Assembly: GCF_008086165.1 (NCBI RefSeq)
Contig: NZ_VSKL01000004.1
Coordinates: 62,001-126,000, forward strand
Reading direction: 5' to 3'
DNA: 64,000 nt
From: Algorimicrobium algoritergicola
Lineage (GTDB): Bacteria; Bacteroidota; Bacteroidia; Flavobacteriales; Flavobacteriaceae
The notes beneath the pieces are model-generated. The model saw only the letters and a program-made list of their open reading frames with translations, ran no database searches and was not told where the DNA came from. Shown piece by piece: positions 8,104-17,800 of this stretch. Numbering within the stretch: the first letter of the stretch is position 1; every line of letters begins with the position of its first letter. The position numbers and the translations under genes were made by a program.

Positions 8104-9834
8104 ATGAAAAAACGTTTAAACCAATTGGCTGCAACTGCTATTTGTGGAAACGATATCAGTTCATCTTGTTTATATGTTTCAGCACTAGCCATTGTTTATG
8201 CTGGACAATATGCTTGGATTTCTCTACTAATTGTTGCGTTAATTCTCTTTTTATTTCGGAAAATCTACGGCGAAGTTGTTGGTGCTTTACCATTAAATGG
8301 TGGTGCTTACAATGCCTTACTGAATACAACTAAAAAATCGACCGCCTCATTTGCTGCAGCGCTTACCGTTTTATCTTATATGGCAACTGCGGTTATTTCT
8401 GCCAGTGAATCGGTTAAATATGCACACAGTCTTTGGACTGGTATCCCTATAATTTACAGCACCATTGGATTGTTGTCCCTATTTATGACTATTGTTATTT
8501 TGGGTATTGGCGAATCATCTAAAGTTGCGATCGTCATTTTTATTTTTCATTTAACATCGCTAACCATATTATGTGCCTTTTGTGGTATTTATTTATTTCA
8601 AAATGGAATGGACAACCTGTTTGCCAATTTTAAAAATCCCATTGAAGGTAGTATAACTACGGCCTTATTTTTTGGTTTTGCAGCTGCCATGTTAGGGATT
8701 AGTGGTTTTGAAAGTTCCGCCAACTATGTTGAAGAGCAGAAAGCTGGTGTATTTCCTAAAACGTTACGCAATATGTGGATTATTGTTACCGTTTTCAATC
8801 CGTTAATAGCCTTTTTAGCTTTAGCCATTATACCTATTGCAACTATTGGCAACCACGAAGAAACGTTACTGTCCTATTTAGGTCAAACAGCTGGTGGAAA
8901 TTGGTTGTTTTACGTTATTTCCATTGACGCTGTACTGGTATTAAGTGGAGCGGTTTTAACCTCTTTCGTGGGTGTTGGCGGTTTGGTAGAACGTATGGCT
9001 TTAGATCGTATTTTACCAAAGTTTCTTCTTAAGCGAAATAAAAGCGGAAGTTCTTATATTATTTTTATCAGTTTCTTTATACTATGTGTGACCATATTAA
9101 TTATTACTCAAGGGAATTTAAAAGCTTTAGCCGGTGTTTATACCATTGCGTTTTTAAGTGTCATGATTCTATTTGCTATTGGCAACATTCTATTGAAAAT
9201 AAATAGAAAAAATTTACCAAGACCTGAAAAAGCAAGTGTAGGCGCTCTAATTTTAGCTATGGCAGGCGTTCTTTTGGCGCTGATTGGAAACATTGTTTTA
9301 AATCCACCTTACTTAATTATTTTCATGGAATACTTAATTCCTACTTTATTAGTAGTCGGATTTATGTTGTTTCGGATTAAAATATTGAGAGGGTTTTTAC
9401 AATTTTTAAAATATATAATACCCTCCAAGCTACCACTTTTTGAAAAATTAAACAACAAAATCCTACTGACCATTCATCATATTAATAATCAAGAATTTGT
9501 ATTTTTCACAAACCATGATGACGTCTCTACTTTAAATAAAGTATTGCAATATATTCAGAAAAATGAACATACAAAACGCCTGAAAATTGTAACCGTTTTG
9601 AAGCCTGATTATGTTATACCTAAAAATTTACAAAATGATATTTCTGTTCTAGATCGCGCTTATCCTGAAATTCATATTGATTTTATAATAGAAGAAGGGC
9701 ACTTTAACCCCGATAAGATTAGGGAATTATCGAAAAAATACAATATCCCAATTAATTTTATGTTTATCGGTTCGCCAGGTGAAACTTTTCCGTATAAAAT
9801 TCAAGATTTAGGTGATGTTCGATTAATAATTTAA
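8104..9834 (+). CDS. APC-family amino acid permease with C-terminal soluble domain
   Basis: 576 residues from the ATG at 8104 (MKKRLNQLAATAICGNDISS); an ATG at 8068 lies inside the terminator stem. About 12 hydrophobic helices fill residues 15-425. AICGNDISSSCLY in helix 1 and ALPLNGGAYNALL in the following loop are typical of the APC superfamily, and GISGFESSANYVEEQ is a conserved cytoplasmic motif. Residues about 430-576 are hydrophilic (FVFFTNHDDVSTLNKVLQ and onward) and look like an alpha/beta regulatory domain similar in outline to universal-stress or TrkA-type domains, but the family was not identified. Substrate unknown. Confidence 0.85.
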   Translation: MKKRLNQLAATAICGNDISSSCLYVSALAIVYAGQYAWISLLIVALILFLFRKIYGEVVGALPLNGGAYNALLNTTKKSTASFAAALTVLSYMATAVISASESVKYAHSLWTGIPIIYSTIGLLSLFMTIVILGIGESSKVAIVIFIFHLTSLTILCAFCGIYLFQNGMDNLFANFKNPIEGSITTALFFGFAAAMLGISGFESSANYVEEQKAGVFPKTLRNMWIIVTVFNPLIAFLALAIIPIATIGNHEETLLSYLGQTAGGNWLFYVISIDAVLVLSGAVLTSFVGVGGLVERMALDRILPKFLLKRNKSGSSYIIFISFFILCVTILIITQGNLKALAGVYTIAFLSVMILFAIGNILLKINRKNLPRPEKASVGALILAMAGVLLALIGNIVLNPPYLIIFMEYLIPTLLVVGFMLFRIKILRGFLQFLKYIIPSKLPLFEKLNNKILLTIHHINNQEFVFFTNHDDVSTLNKVLQYIQKNEHTKRLKIVTVLKPDYVIPKNLQNDISVLDRAYPEIHIDFIIEEGHFNPDKIRELSKKYNIPINFMFIGSPGETFPYKIQDLGDVRLII

Positions 9835-9849
9835 TTCAAAACCAAGTTA

Positions 9850-9880
9850 ATTGGTGTGTTGATAGTCCCGATTCACCAAT
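9850..9880 (+). terminator. Weak hairpin after the permease gene
   Basis: ATTGGTG (9850-9856) pairs with CACCAAT (9874-9880), 16 bases past the permease stop. The T tract is poor, so termination is uncertain. The rest of the 281-base gap to 10115 holds AT-rich sequence and a possible TAAATTTA -7 box at 10033-10040, with no gene. Confidence 0.35.
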
Positions 9881-10115
9881 AAATTCAAAACCCTTTTAAG
9901 CGCTAATAATCAGTGTTTTAAACTCCATTTTCAGCTGTCGTTTGAAGCCTTAAAAAACCTCATGGCATAAAACTTGTATGCTAAAACATCAAAGCTTTCT
10001 ATCGATTGTCTTTTAAAAATGAATTATTTAATTAAATTTATATGAATTTATTAGTTGTTAGTCCCAACTTTCAACCGCTAACACCTTAAAAATCATATAT
10101 AAAACTAAACTATTT

Positions 10116-11528
10116 ATGAAGCCATTTTTATCAGTTATGATGCTCCTATTGTCCGTTTTTTCAATAGCGCATGCTCAAGAAAAATACCGCGTAATCTATG
10201 ATTATTCTACAGATGAAATTACCTACTACCACTTAGATAAGTACAATAAGGTAGATGATACATTAATGAAACCCAGATTTAAGCGAAACAGTCTAGTGGA
10301 AATGAAACTTAAAAATGTAAATCCATTTGCTGTTGACATTCAAACTGATGTTAGTGAAGAAGCAATTCATTCTGAATCTGGTGGATTCAATTTCAGTTCG
10401 TTATTAGGTGGTATCAGTTCATTTTCTGGTGGGGATCTTGGTTTAAATGTGGATAATCTACCCATTGATGAAAGCATGTTTAGCAATAAAGTTGCTTCAA
10501 GAGGTGCTGGCGTTTCAAATAAATTTTCCGAACTTAATAAACTATCCTCAAATGTAGATGCTATTAAATCAACATTGATGTCCAATTTGCTGAATCCAAA
10601 TTTAGATAAGGATGCTATTTTGAAGAACGTTAAAAATGCTGCACAAAAAGTTAGCGATTCCCGTGTTAGTGATCCAGATGATAATTTTTATGTGTTTTTA
10701 TCAAATATGAAGCGTGTGGTTAAAGAAGATTCACAAGAATTAGCTTCAGAATTAAATGCTTTAGCAACAGACATTAATGAACAAGCAACTTCAAACACCG
10801 AATTATCTCGTGGCGAATTGGTAGCTCAAAATAATGCATATTCAAACCTAAAAGGCATGCTCAAATCCTTAAACTCCTCTTCAATAAGTACTTCAGAAGA
10901 TTTAAATAAAATAGAAGAATTGTATGCAACCTTGGAAGCTTCATCATTTGAACAAACTTATGATTACTTAATTGAAGCAGATAAAGTGAATATTGAATTA
11001 AAATTTGTTCAAAGTGAATTTTCAAAATCATCTAATGTTGATAATTCGCAAAACACCTTAAAAACTAGGAATTTGAAGTTATTCTCAAAAGGTGGTTTTA
11101 AAATAAACTCGAGTGTTGCGTTAACATTAAACAATTTTGGTGATAATGCTCAAGATTTTTATATAGACGAAAATGGTGTTATTGGTGCAGACGTGAATGA
11201 TTATTTTGTACCAAACTTGAGTACCATGATAAATTTCTATCCAGTAATGGGTGAAAACTTTAATATTGGAGGAAGTTTTGGTTTATCAATTCCTATTACT
11301 GAAGATTTAAAAGGCATCAACTTCTTACTAGGTCCATCCCTGTTTTTTGGCAGTAAAAGTCGTTTGGCACTATCTGGAGGAATTGCTTATGGCCCTGTGA
11401 ATAAACTAACAAATGGTCTTGAGGTAGATCAAACAACCAATATTATAGATATTAGTAATTACACAAAAAACGCCTACGATTTCGGGTATTATTTTGGAAT
11501 TTCCTTCAGTCTTTTCGATTTAAATTAA
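10116..11528 (+). CDS. Exported protein of unknown family with helical N-terminal half and barrel-like C-terminus
   Basis: 470 residues. A clear signal peptide ends at about AHAQ (residue 21). Residues 130-310 are helix-rich and polar. From about 325 the pattern turns into alternating strands (KINSSVALTLNN, GGSFGLSIPI, FLLGPSLFFG, RLALSGGIAYG) and ends YYFGISFSLFDLN, resembling a small outer-membrane barrel. I do not recognise a family. It is the first gene of a tight three-gene block; the caspase-like gene follows 12 bases later. Role inferred only from context: possible outer-membrane partner or target of the adjacent exported proteases. An SRG tripeptide occurs at residue 128-130. Confidence 0.8.
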   Translation: MKPFLSVMMLLLSVFSIAHAQEKYRVIYDYSTDEITYYHLDKYNKVDDTLMKPRFKRNSLVEMKLKNVNPFAVDIQTDVSEEAIHSESGGFNFSSLLGGISSFSGGDLGLNVDNLPIDESMFSNKVASRGAGVSNKFSELNKLSSNVDAIKSTLMSNLLNPNLDKDAILKNVKNAAQKVSDSRVSDPDDNFYVFLSNMKRVVKEDSQELASELNALATDINEQATSNTELSRGELVAQNNAYSNLKGMLKSLNSSSISTSEDLNKIEELYATLEASSFEQTYDYLIEADKVNIELKFVQSEFSKSSNVDNSQNTLKTRNLKLFSKGGFKINSSVALTLNNFGDNAQDFYIDENGVIGADVNDYFVPNLSTMINFYPVMGENFNIGGSFGLSIPITEDLKGINFLLGPSLFFGSKSRLALSGGIAYGPVNKLTNGLEVDQTTNIIDISNYTKNAYDFGYYFGISFSLFDLN

Positions 11529-11540
11529 AACGCTATTCAC

Positions 11541-13514
11541 ATGAAAAAATTAAGCTTAATACTCCTGTTTTTTATTACCATTCAATATAGTTTTGCTGAT
11601 AAACATGCGCTTATTATTGCGGTTGGCGACTATCCTAAAAGCACTGGCTGGAGCTCAATTAGTTCGGTAAATGATGTACCATTAATAAAAGGTGCCTTAT
11701 TAAACCAAGGTTTTTTGGATAAGAATATTATAACACTTATTAACGAGCAAGCTACCAAACAAGGAATTTTAGATGCTTTAGCACTTTTACAATCTCAATT
11801 AAAACCAGGTGACGTGGTAGTGATTCACTATTCAGGACATGGACAGCAAATTTTTGATGATAATGGAGATGAAATTGATGATAAAGACGAAGCGCTTGTT
11901 CCTATTGATGCTTGGGTGCGATACACACATAATTATAAAGGCGAAAATCATTTACGTGATGATGAATTGAATAGCATTATTACCAATTTAAGGAACACAC
12001 TGGGTCTAGACGGTCAATTATTAATGATTTTAGATAGCTGCCATTCTGGATCTGCCACTCGTGGTGGTGTAACACGTGGTGGAGAAGCAACATTTGCTCC
12101 TGAAAATTGGAAAGCCAAAGACCAAGAAGACAGCGCAGGAAGCGCCATGTTGGAGCGTACAAAAGTAAGTGATAATGCGGCACCATTTGTGATGATTTCT
12201 GGAGCTTCGGCAAACGAACTTAATTATGAATATGATGGTGTAGGTTCATTAAGCTATGCGTTCTCTAAAGCCATGAGCGAATTGGGTAGTGATTTTACGT
12301 ATCGCCAATTGTTTTCCAACATTGCGGCCAATATGAATGTCATTTCACCAAAGCAAAAACCAACTATTGAAGGTGATATTGACTACAAATTATTTAAAGG
12401 TGACTATGTAAAACAACAACCCTATTTTGAAGTCACCAAAATTCCTACGTCTACCGTTATACAAATTAATGGTGGAAAATTACAACGTTTATTTAATAAA
12501 ACCACCGTGTTTGTCATGCCAGCTGGAACGACAACCGTTGACGCAAGTAAAGCATTAGCCAAAGGCGAAATTAGTAATGCCAAATTTAATGAATCATTTA
12601 TTAAATTAGATAAATCATTAGCAGATAGAAACGAAAAGAAATATTGGGTGTTTGTTGACAAACCGACCTATGGCGACATTGCTATTAATGTCTATATGCA
12701 ACCTGACACCGATACCGAAATCAAAAAAAGTGTCGCTTTGTTTTTGGACAAAAATGGATTAGGAACTGTTGTAAGTGATACGTTAAAAGCAGATGTTGTT
12801 ATTTCAAAAACCACAAACGGTTATACCTTAAATAACGCCAAAGGTTTGGATTCATTTGATGCTACCGAAAAGCAACGTGGTAGCGATTTAGAAGCAGATT
12901 TAAACAATAAACTGTTTAATTATGCACAAGGCATGTATTTGAAAAAATTAAGTTTAAAAAATTATGATTACGAATTCGATTTTAAACTATTACCTGTGGA
13001 ATATGTTGCTGAAATAGGCGAAGTTGGCGACTTTTTACCAGAAGATAGCTACAATAATTCCGAAGGCATTTTAGAGATAAAACCTGGAGTAGACCATGTA
13101 TTTCTTCAGGTAACCAATAAAAGTAAGCGTTCACTTTACTTTAGCATTATTGAAATTAACAGCAAAGGTGAAATTGCACCATTTATGCCAAGTAGAACTT
13201 GTCGTTTAACTGATGACGACCGGAAGTTAGCACCCGGAAAAACAATGATTTTCAAGGAATGTATTTATAAGTTTGGACCACCTTATGAGCGCCTTATTCT
13301 AAAGGGCTTTGCAACAGATTCGCCTATAAATTTTCAATCTACTGTGGAAACTCGTGGAGAAGGCACACGTAGTGCTAGTAATAATCCGTTAGAAAATTTT
13401 CTAAAAAACAGCTACTCGCAATCACGTGGATCTGAAGGCACCGAAACATCTGGAAACATGGATGGTTATAGTACCGAGTTTGTTTATGAGATAGTGGAAG
13501 AAAAAACTGATTAA
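11541..13514 (+). CDS. Exported caspase-family (C14) protease
   Basis: 657 residues. Signal peptide MKKLSLILLFFITIQYSFA. The p20-like domain covers about 22-280: ALIIAVGDYP, catalytic His100 in HYSGHG, the acidic loop DDNGDEIDDKDEALVPID, and catalytic Cys167 in LDSCHSG. Immediately after Cys167 comes SATRGGVTRGGE, two Arg-Gly sites in the position of the p20-p10 linker that metacaspases cleave (family knowledge; cleavage here is inference). Residues 285-657 form an unrecognised beta-rich extension. Twelve bases follow the previous stop and 11 precede the CHAT gene, so the three are probably co-transcribed. The signal peptide places it outside the cytoplasm, unlike defence-system caspases. Confidence 0.92.
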   Translation: MKKLSLILLFFITIQYSFADKHALIIAVGDYPKSTGWSSISSVNDVPLIKGALLNQGFLDKNIITLINEQATKQGILDALALLQSQLKPGDVVVIHYSGHGQQIFDDNGDEIDDKDEALVPIDAWVRYTHNYKGENHLRDDELNSIITNLRNTLGLDGQLLMILDSCHSGSATRGGVTRGGEATFAPENWKAKDQEDSAGSAMLERTKVSDNAAPFVMISGASANELNYEYDGVGSLSYAFSKAMSELGSDFTYRQLFSNIAANMNVISPKQKPTIEGDIDYKLFKGDYVKQQPYFEVTKIPTSTVIQINGGKLQRLFNKTTVFVMPAGTTTVDASKALAKGEISNAKFNESFIKLDKSLADRNEKKYWVFVDKPTYGDIAINVYMQPDTDTEIKKSVALFLDKNGLGTVVSDTLKADVVISKTTNGYTLNNAKGLDSFDATEKQRGSDLEADLNNKLFNYAQGMYLKKLSLKNYDYEFDFKLLPVEYVAEIGEVGDFLPEDSYNNSEGILEIKPGVDHVFLQVTNKSKRSLYFSIIEINSKGEIAPFMPSRTCRLTDDDRKLAPGKTMIFKECIYKFGPPYERLILKGFATDSPINFQSTVETRGEGTRSASNNPLENFLKNSYSQSRGSEGTETSGNMDGYSTEFVYEIVEEKTD

Positions 13515-13525
13515 TGGTTTAAAAT

Positions 13526-14827
13526 ATGATCATAACAAAACGTTTATATTTAATACCTATTTATTTGTTGAGTTTGGTGGTTAATGCTCAAACTATTGAT
13601 GACCTTATTCAATACAATAAAGAGAATCTAACCGATTTATATGGAAAGAGAGGTGCACCAGCTGATTGGTTGTTTACTGGTCATGTGAATGAAATGTACC
13701 TTATTGATGCCTTAAATAGTTACGAAGATGAAGTAGGTATTATTATATATTCGCATCAAAACAACGAACTTACTATTAGTTTGATAAACAAAAAAGGTAT
13801 ACTCCAATCAGTAAAACATACAATTTCAAAAGATACTATTATAGAACAAGTTAATGATGTTAATCAGTTGTTTTCATCAAATTTAAGCTCTCAAATACCA
13901 TCCTTTCGAGGTTCAATTTCTACAAATCTTAAAAAAAGCACGAAGGTTACTGAAAAAGCATACAGAAATTTAAATACTATACTATTGCCAAACGAATGGC
14001 AGTTAGAAGATTACGATCATCTTATTATTGTTCCAACGCTTAATTTATCAACCTTACCATTCGCTGCATTTAAAATGGGAGAAACATTTTTAATTGATAA
14101 AATGAGTTTTTCCATAGCGCCTAGTCTTTTTGAATTTATGGTATCAACGAACATTAATTATAACGATGCTCAATCAAATAACGATGGTTATAATTGGACA
14201 AATGCTCTATTTGTGGCAAACCCTAAATACCCTAAAACTACGGATTGGCAATTTCCAGATTTACCTGGAACCGTAGAAGAAATCAATTATATTACCAGGT
14301 CTTTGCAACAAGAGACTTTTACGATACTTACGGCTGAAAACGCAACAAAGCACGCGGTAATGGATAATATTTGTAATTATGATTTATTATATTTTGCAAC
14401 ACATGGTATTTCAGATGCAACAAATCCACTAGATAATAGTTTTTTGGTTTTAGCTGAAGGCGAAAACAACACCGCATTTTTAACTGCAAAAGAAATTATG
14501 AATTTGCGGCAAAAATGCATGCTTCAAGCCGACTTGGTGGTATTAAGTGCTTGCCAAACAGGAATTGGCGCATCGCATGATGGTGGCATCATTGGAATGG
14601 CTAGATCATTTCAAATTGCTGGTGCCAATCATGTATTAATGAGTTTGTGGAGTATTAATGATAAGGAAACAGCAACCCTTATGGGATTTTTCTTCGATTT
14701 TCTGAATCAAAGTGGGCGTTTACAACCACATGAAGCTTTACGACAAGCTATTTTGAAATATAAATCAGAAGTTAACAATGATCCAAAATATTGGGCTGCC
14801 TTTTCAATTTTTGGCGTACCATACTAA
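13526..14827 (+). CDS. Exported CHAT-domain protease
   Basis: 433 residues. Signal peptide MIITKRLYLIPIYLLSLVVNAQ. The C-terminal two thirds form a CHAT domain (caspase HetF associated with TPRs; clan CD): LIIVPTLNLSTLPFAAF, LFVANPKYP, LPGTVEEI, catalytic His293 in YFATHG, catalytic Cys343 in LSACQTG, and the terminal ANHVLMSLWSINDKET with YWAAFSIFG. The usual N-terminal TPR array is missing, and residues 25-150 match no repeat I know. Third gene of the block with the barrel-like protein and the C14 protease. Confidence 0.92.
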   Translation: MIITKRLYLIPIYLLSLVVNAQTIDDLIQYNKENLTDLYGKRGAPADWLFTGHVNEMYLIDALNSYEDEVGIIIYSHQNNELTISLINKKGILQSVKHTISKDTIIEQVNDVNQLFSSNLSSQIPSFRGSISTNLKKSTKVTEKAYRNLNTILLPNEWQLEDYDHLIIVPTLNLSTLPFAAFKMGETFLIDKMSFSIAPSLFEFMVSTNINYNDAQSNNDGYNWTNALFVANPKYPKTTDWQFPDLPGTVEEINYITRSLQQETFTILTAENATKHAVMDNICNYDLLYFATHGISDATNPLDNSFLVLAEGENNTAFLTAKEIMNLRQKCMLQADLVVLSACQTGIGASHDGGIIGMARSFQIAGANHVLMSLWSINDKETATLMGFFFDFLNQSGRLQPHEALRQAILKYKSEVNNDPKYWAAFSIFGVPY

Positions 14828-14895
14828 AAATTTATAATGTAAAGAAGATTTAAATTTATGTTTTATCCAATTACATATCTTGATTCATACTAAAT

Positions 14896-17800
14896 CTAAA
14901 ACCCACTAACAACCTCAAAGTCATTTTCAAGATTCTCTTGTCTAGATGTTGGTTTTTGTAAACCATTTGTAAGTTTTTCGACCGTTTTAGAAACGTATTC
15001 TTTAAGTTCGTAAACTGTAATTGTTCCGTTAGCATCTAAATCAGCTTTACGATTTTCAATACCTTCCCGAACCGCAAAGGTAAACGCACCATTTTTCCAA
15101 TCGCTATTTTCTAGAGCATATTCTTTTCCTCCTGATGCTGAAATGACTACGGCTCCATTTCCACGAGATAAATCGGCAAATAGAGATTGCATTAAGGTAT
15201 AACTCGTTTCTAATGGTACTGCAATTGTACTTGTTCCAATAGCACCTTTTGTATTATAAGCTGCTGCTGTTTCTGTTAACTGAACGGTTTCACCTTCAAT
15301 TGTTGGATTTTCAACCACCAATTCCTCATCATCTTGATCTAATGTACCCGAATGACAGGCATCAATAAAAACGAGTTTTTTTCTACTCGGAATCCCATCT
15401 AATAACCATTCTAAATCCGTGTAATTTAATCCGTTTTGTTCTGGGTTTTCAAAATCAATATCATAAGTAGCACAATAGAAATCTTGATTTTCAGCTAGAA
15501 GTCCGTGACCACTAAAACTTAATATTACGGTATCGTCAACTGATGTTTTTTGTAAGGTTTCTTTAAGTTTTAAAATATTGGCTTTGGTAGCGTTTTCATC
15601 CAAATACAAAAATGTTTCCACCGATTCAGATGCTGTTTTAAACATATGCTCTAAATCCAGTGCATCCTTTTTTGCATAAGAAAGATTGTAAGTACTATCT
15701 TGATATTTGGACACACCAATTCCGATAAAATAGGTTTTAGGTTTTTCAGATTGACCATCAAAAAATACGGATTGCGTTAGTTTTAGAGATTGTAATCCTT
15801 TATTATTCGTACACGATATTTGAATGGTATTATTCCCTTGAGATAAGGTAATGACTTGTTCAGCTTGAAAATCATGTAATTTCCCCTCAATAATCTGACC
15901 TTGTTGACCAAAAACTGGCACGCCATTCACCCAAATATCCCAGGAATTTAAGGCATGTTTTTCATCAATAAAAGAAGCTTTAATTTCATAATCTCTGGTT
16001 TTAGAAGTGAATGATAAATTTTTAGTTAATAAATTTATTTGAGGTATTTCATTTTTATTTAAAGCCTCCACATCTACTTTAACTGGTGAATTTACCAAAC
16101 GCTTTTCATATGCTCTTTTATAAAGACTTAAAACATCTTTAGGTAACACATCCATCTGACCTAATACAATATCAGGACGATTAAAGATCATATCAAACTG
16201 TGTAAATGGATAGCCATTTTCTCCTATTAAAAAACCAAACTGATTACTGTTTAGTCCCGACGAACTCATGTAATAACCCGATTGATTAATAGCCATCTGA
16301 TTATCGTCATCAAAAAAGTAATATTGAACAACCTGATCTGAACTTGTGTCAAAAAACGCTAAATAATCGCCACCATCCATAACTATCTTTTTTAAATCTG
16401 GAAATAAAGCTGGTTTGGATGACGTAGATGACGCTCTTGATTGCCAAACCACGGTATTGGTGATTAAATCTATTTGTTTCAGGTAATCTGTTGAATATAA
16501 ATAAAGCATTTGGCCTTCCACGATAAAATCATGATAGTATGCACCCGAATGAACGGTTTTAATTGCCTGAACACCTAATTTAATTGGAACTTCTTTCAGT
16601 TGAAGAATTTCATCATCAGTTTCCGATTGACTGGTTTCCTTAAAGTATAATTTGGTTCCTTCCATGTTAAACCGAACAGCTGAAAAGTATAATTGTTTGA
16701 TGGTATGCGTCCACAATAATTCCCAACTATTCGTATTGAAAACAGATATGGTATTTTGCCATTTACCAGAATCGCCATCAGATATTGCAAAAAACTCACC
16801 CGAATTGGAGACATCCCACTTTAAATCATATTCCGATTTAAATTGCTTGATAGTTTTTCCTGTGTTATCAATAATGGCATAAAACACCTTTTCTTTATGT
16901 CTCATATTGACTAGAAAATACTCGGAATTAGGAAAATAATGATAAACACCTTGGATACTAAAACCCGTCTCTAATGCTGTTAAATGAAATACCTTTTTAT
17001 TCTTAAATCTTAAATCCGCTTTTGTTATTTCCTTGAAGCTTTTGATATCAATTGTTGTTTGAGGATTCTTTAATAGCGTTTTAGTTGGGTCAGCAACAAT
17101 AATAATTTTTTCTTTATAATACCCTTTTCTATAAAAAAGCCATGTTTCTGAACCGGGATTAACTGTCATTAAACAAGACTCACAATTTACAACTGTCGTT
17201 TTTCTGGTTTCAGGATTTAGCAATCTCAAACTATCTAAATTATAGGGATTGTTTTCTTTTTTAGAATAGCCAAAAACATACTGATCGGATACTTTAATCA
17301 GTGTTTTAAAATTTAATAATGGTCCTTGAATCTCACTAAATTCATAGGTGAATTTTCTAGAGTTATAATTATAAATTGCCAAATTATCATATGATGCAAT
17401 AAACTTTTGCTCGCCATAAGAAACGAATAGTTCTTTAGATTTCTGATTTAATATAATTTTCCCAATGGCACCTTTAAAATCTTTTGGACTAATATCAGTT
17501 ATTGTTAAATTTTTAGAGTCTACTTTAACTAATTTACTATATCCATAATTAATAAAAATACTTTCGTCCGTAGAATCTACTTGAATATCATCAACAAGAT
17601 TAGAAGGTAACAATTTTAGAGCGTAGGGATCATTTTGTTCAGCAGGCTCTTGTTCTTGAAAACTAATTTCCTTTTCAAATTTAGGTTTTTTAAGATGTTT
17701 AATAACTATAACTCCCTCTCCTATATCCATTTCGTATTCATTTTTATCCATAGATAAGGCTGAATTCGCGAATAAATAACCATCAGCTGTCAGATGTAAA

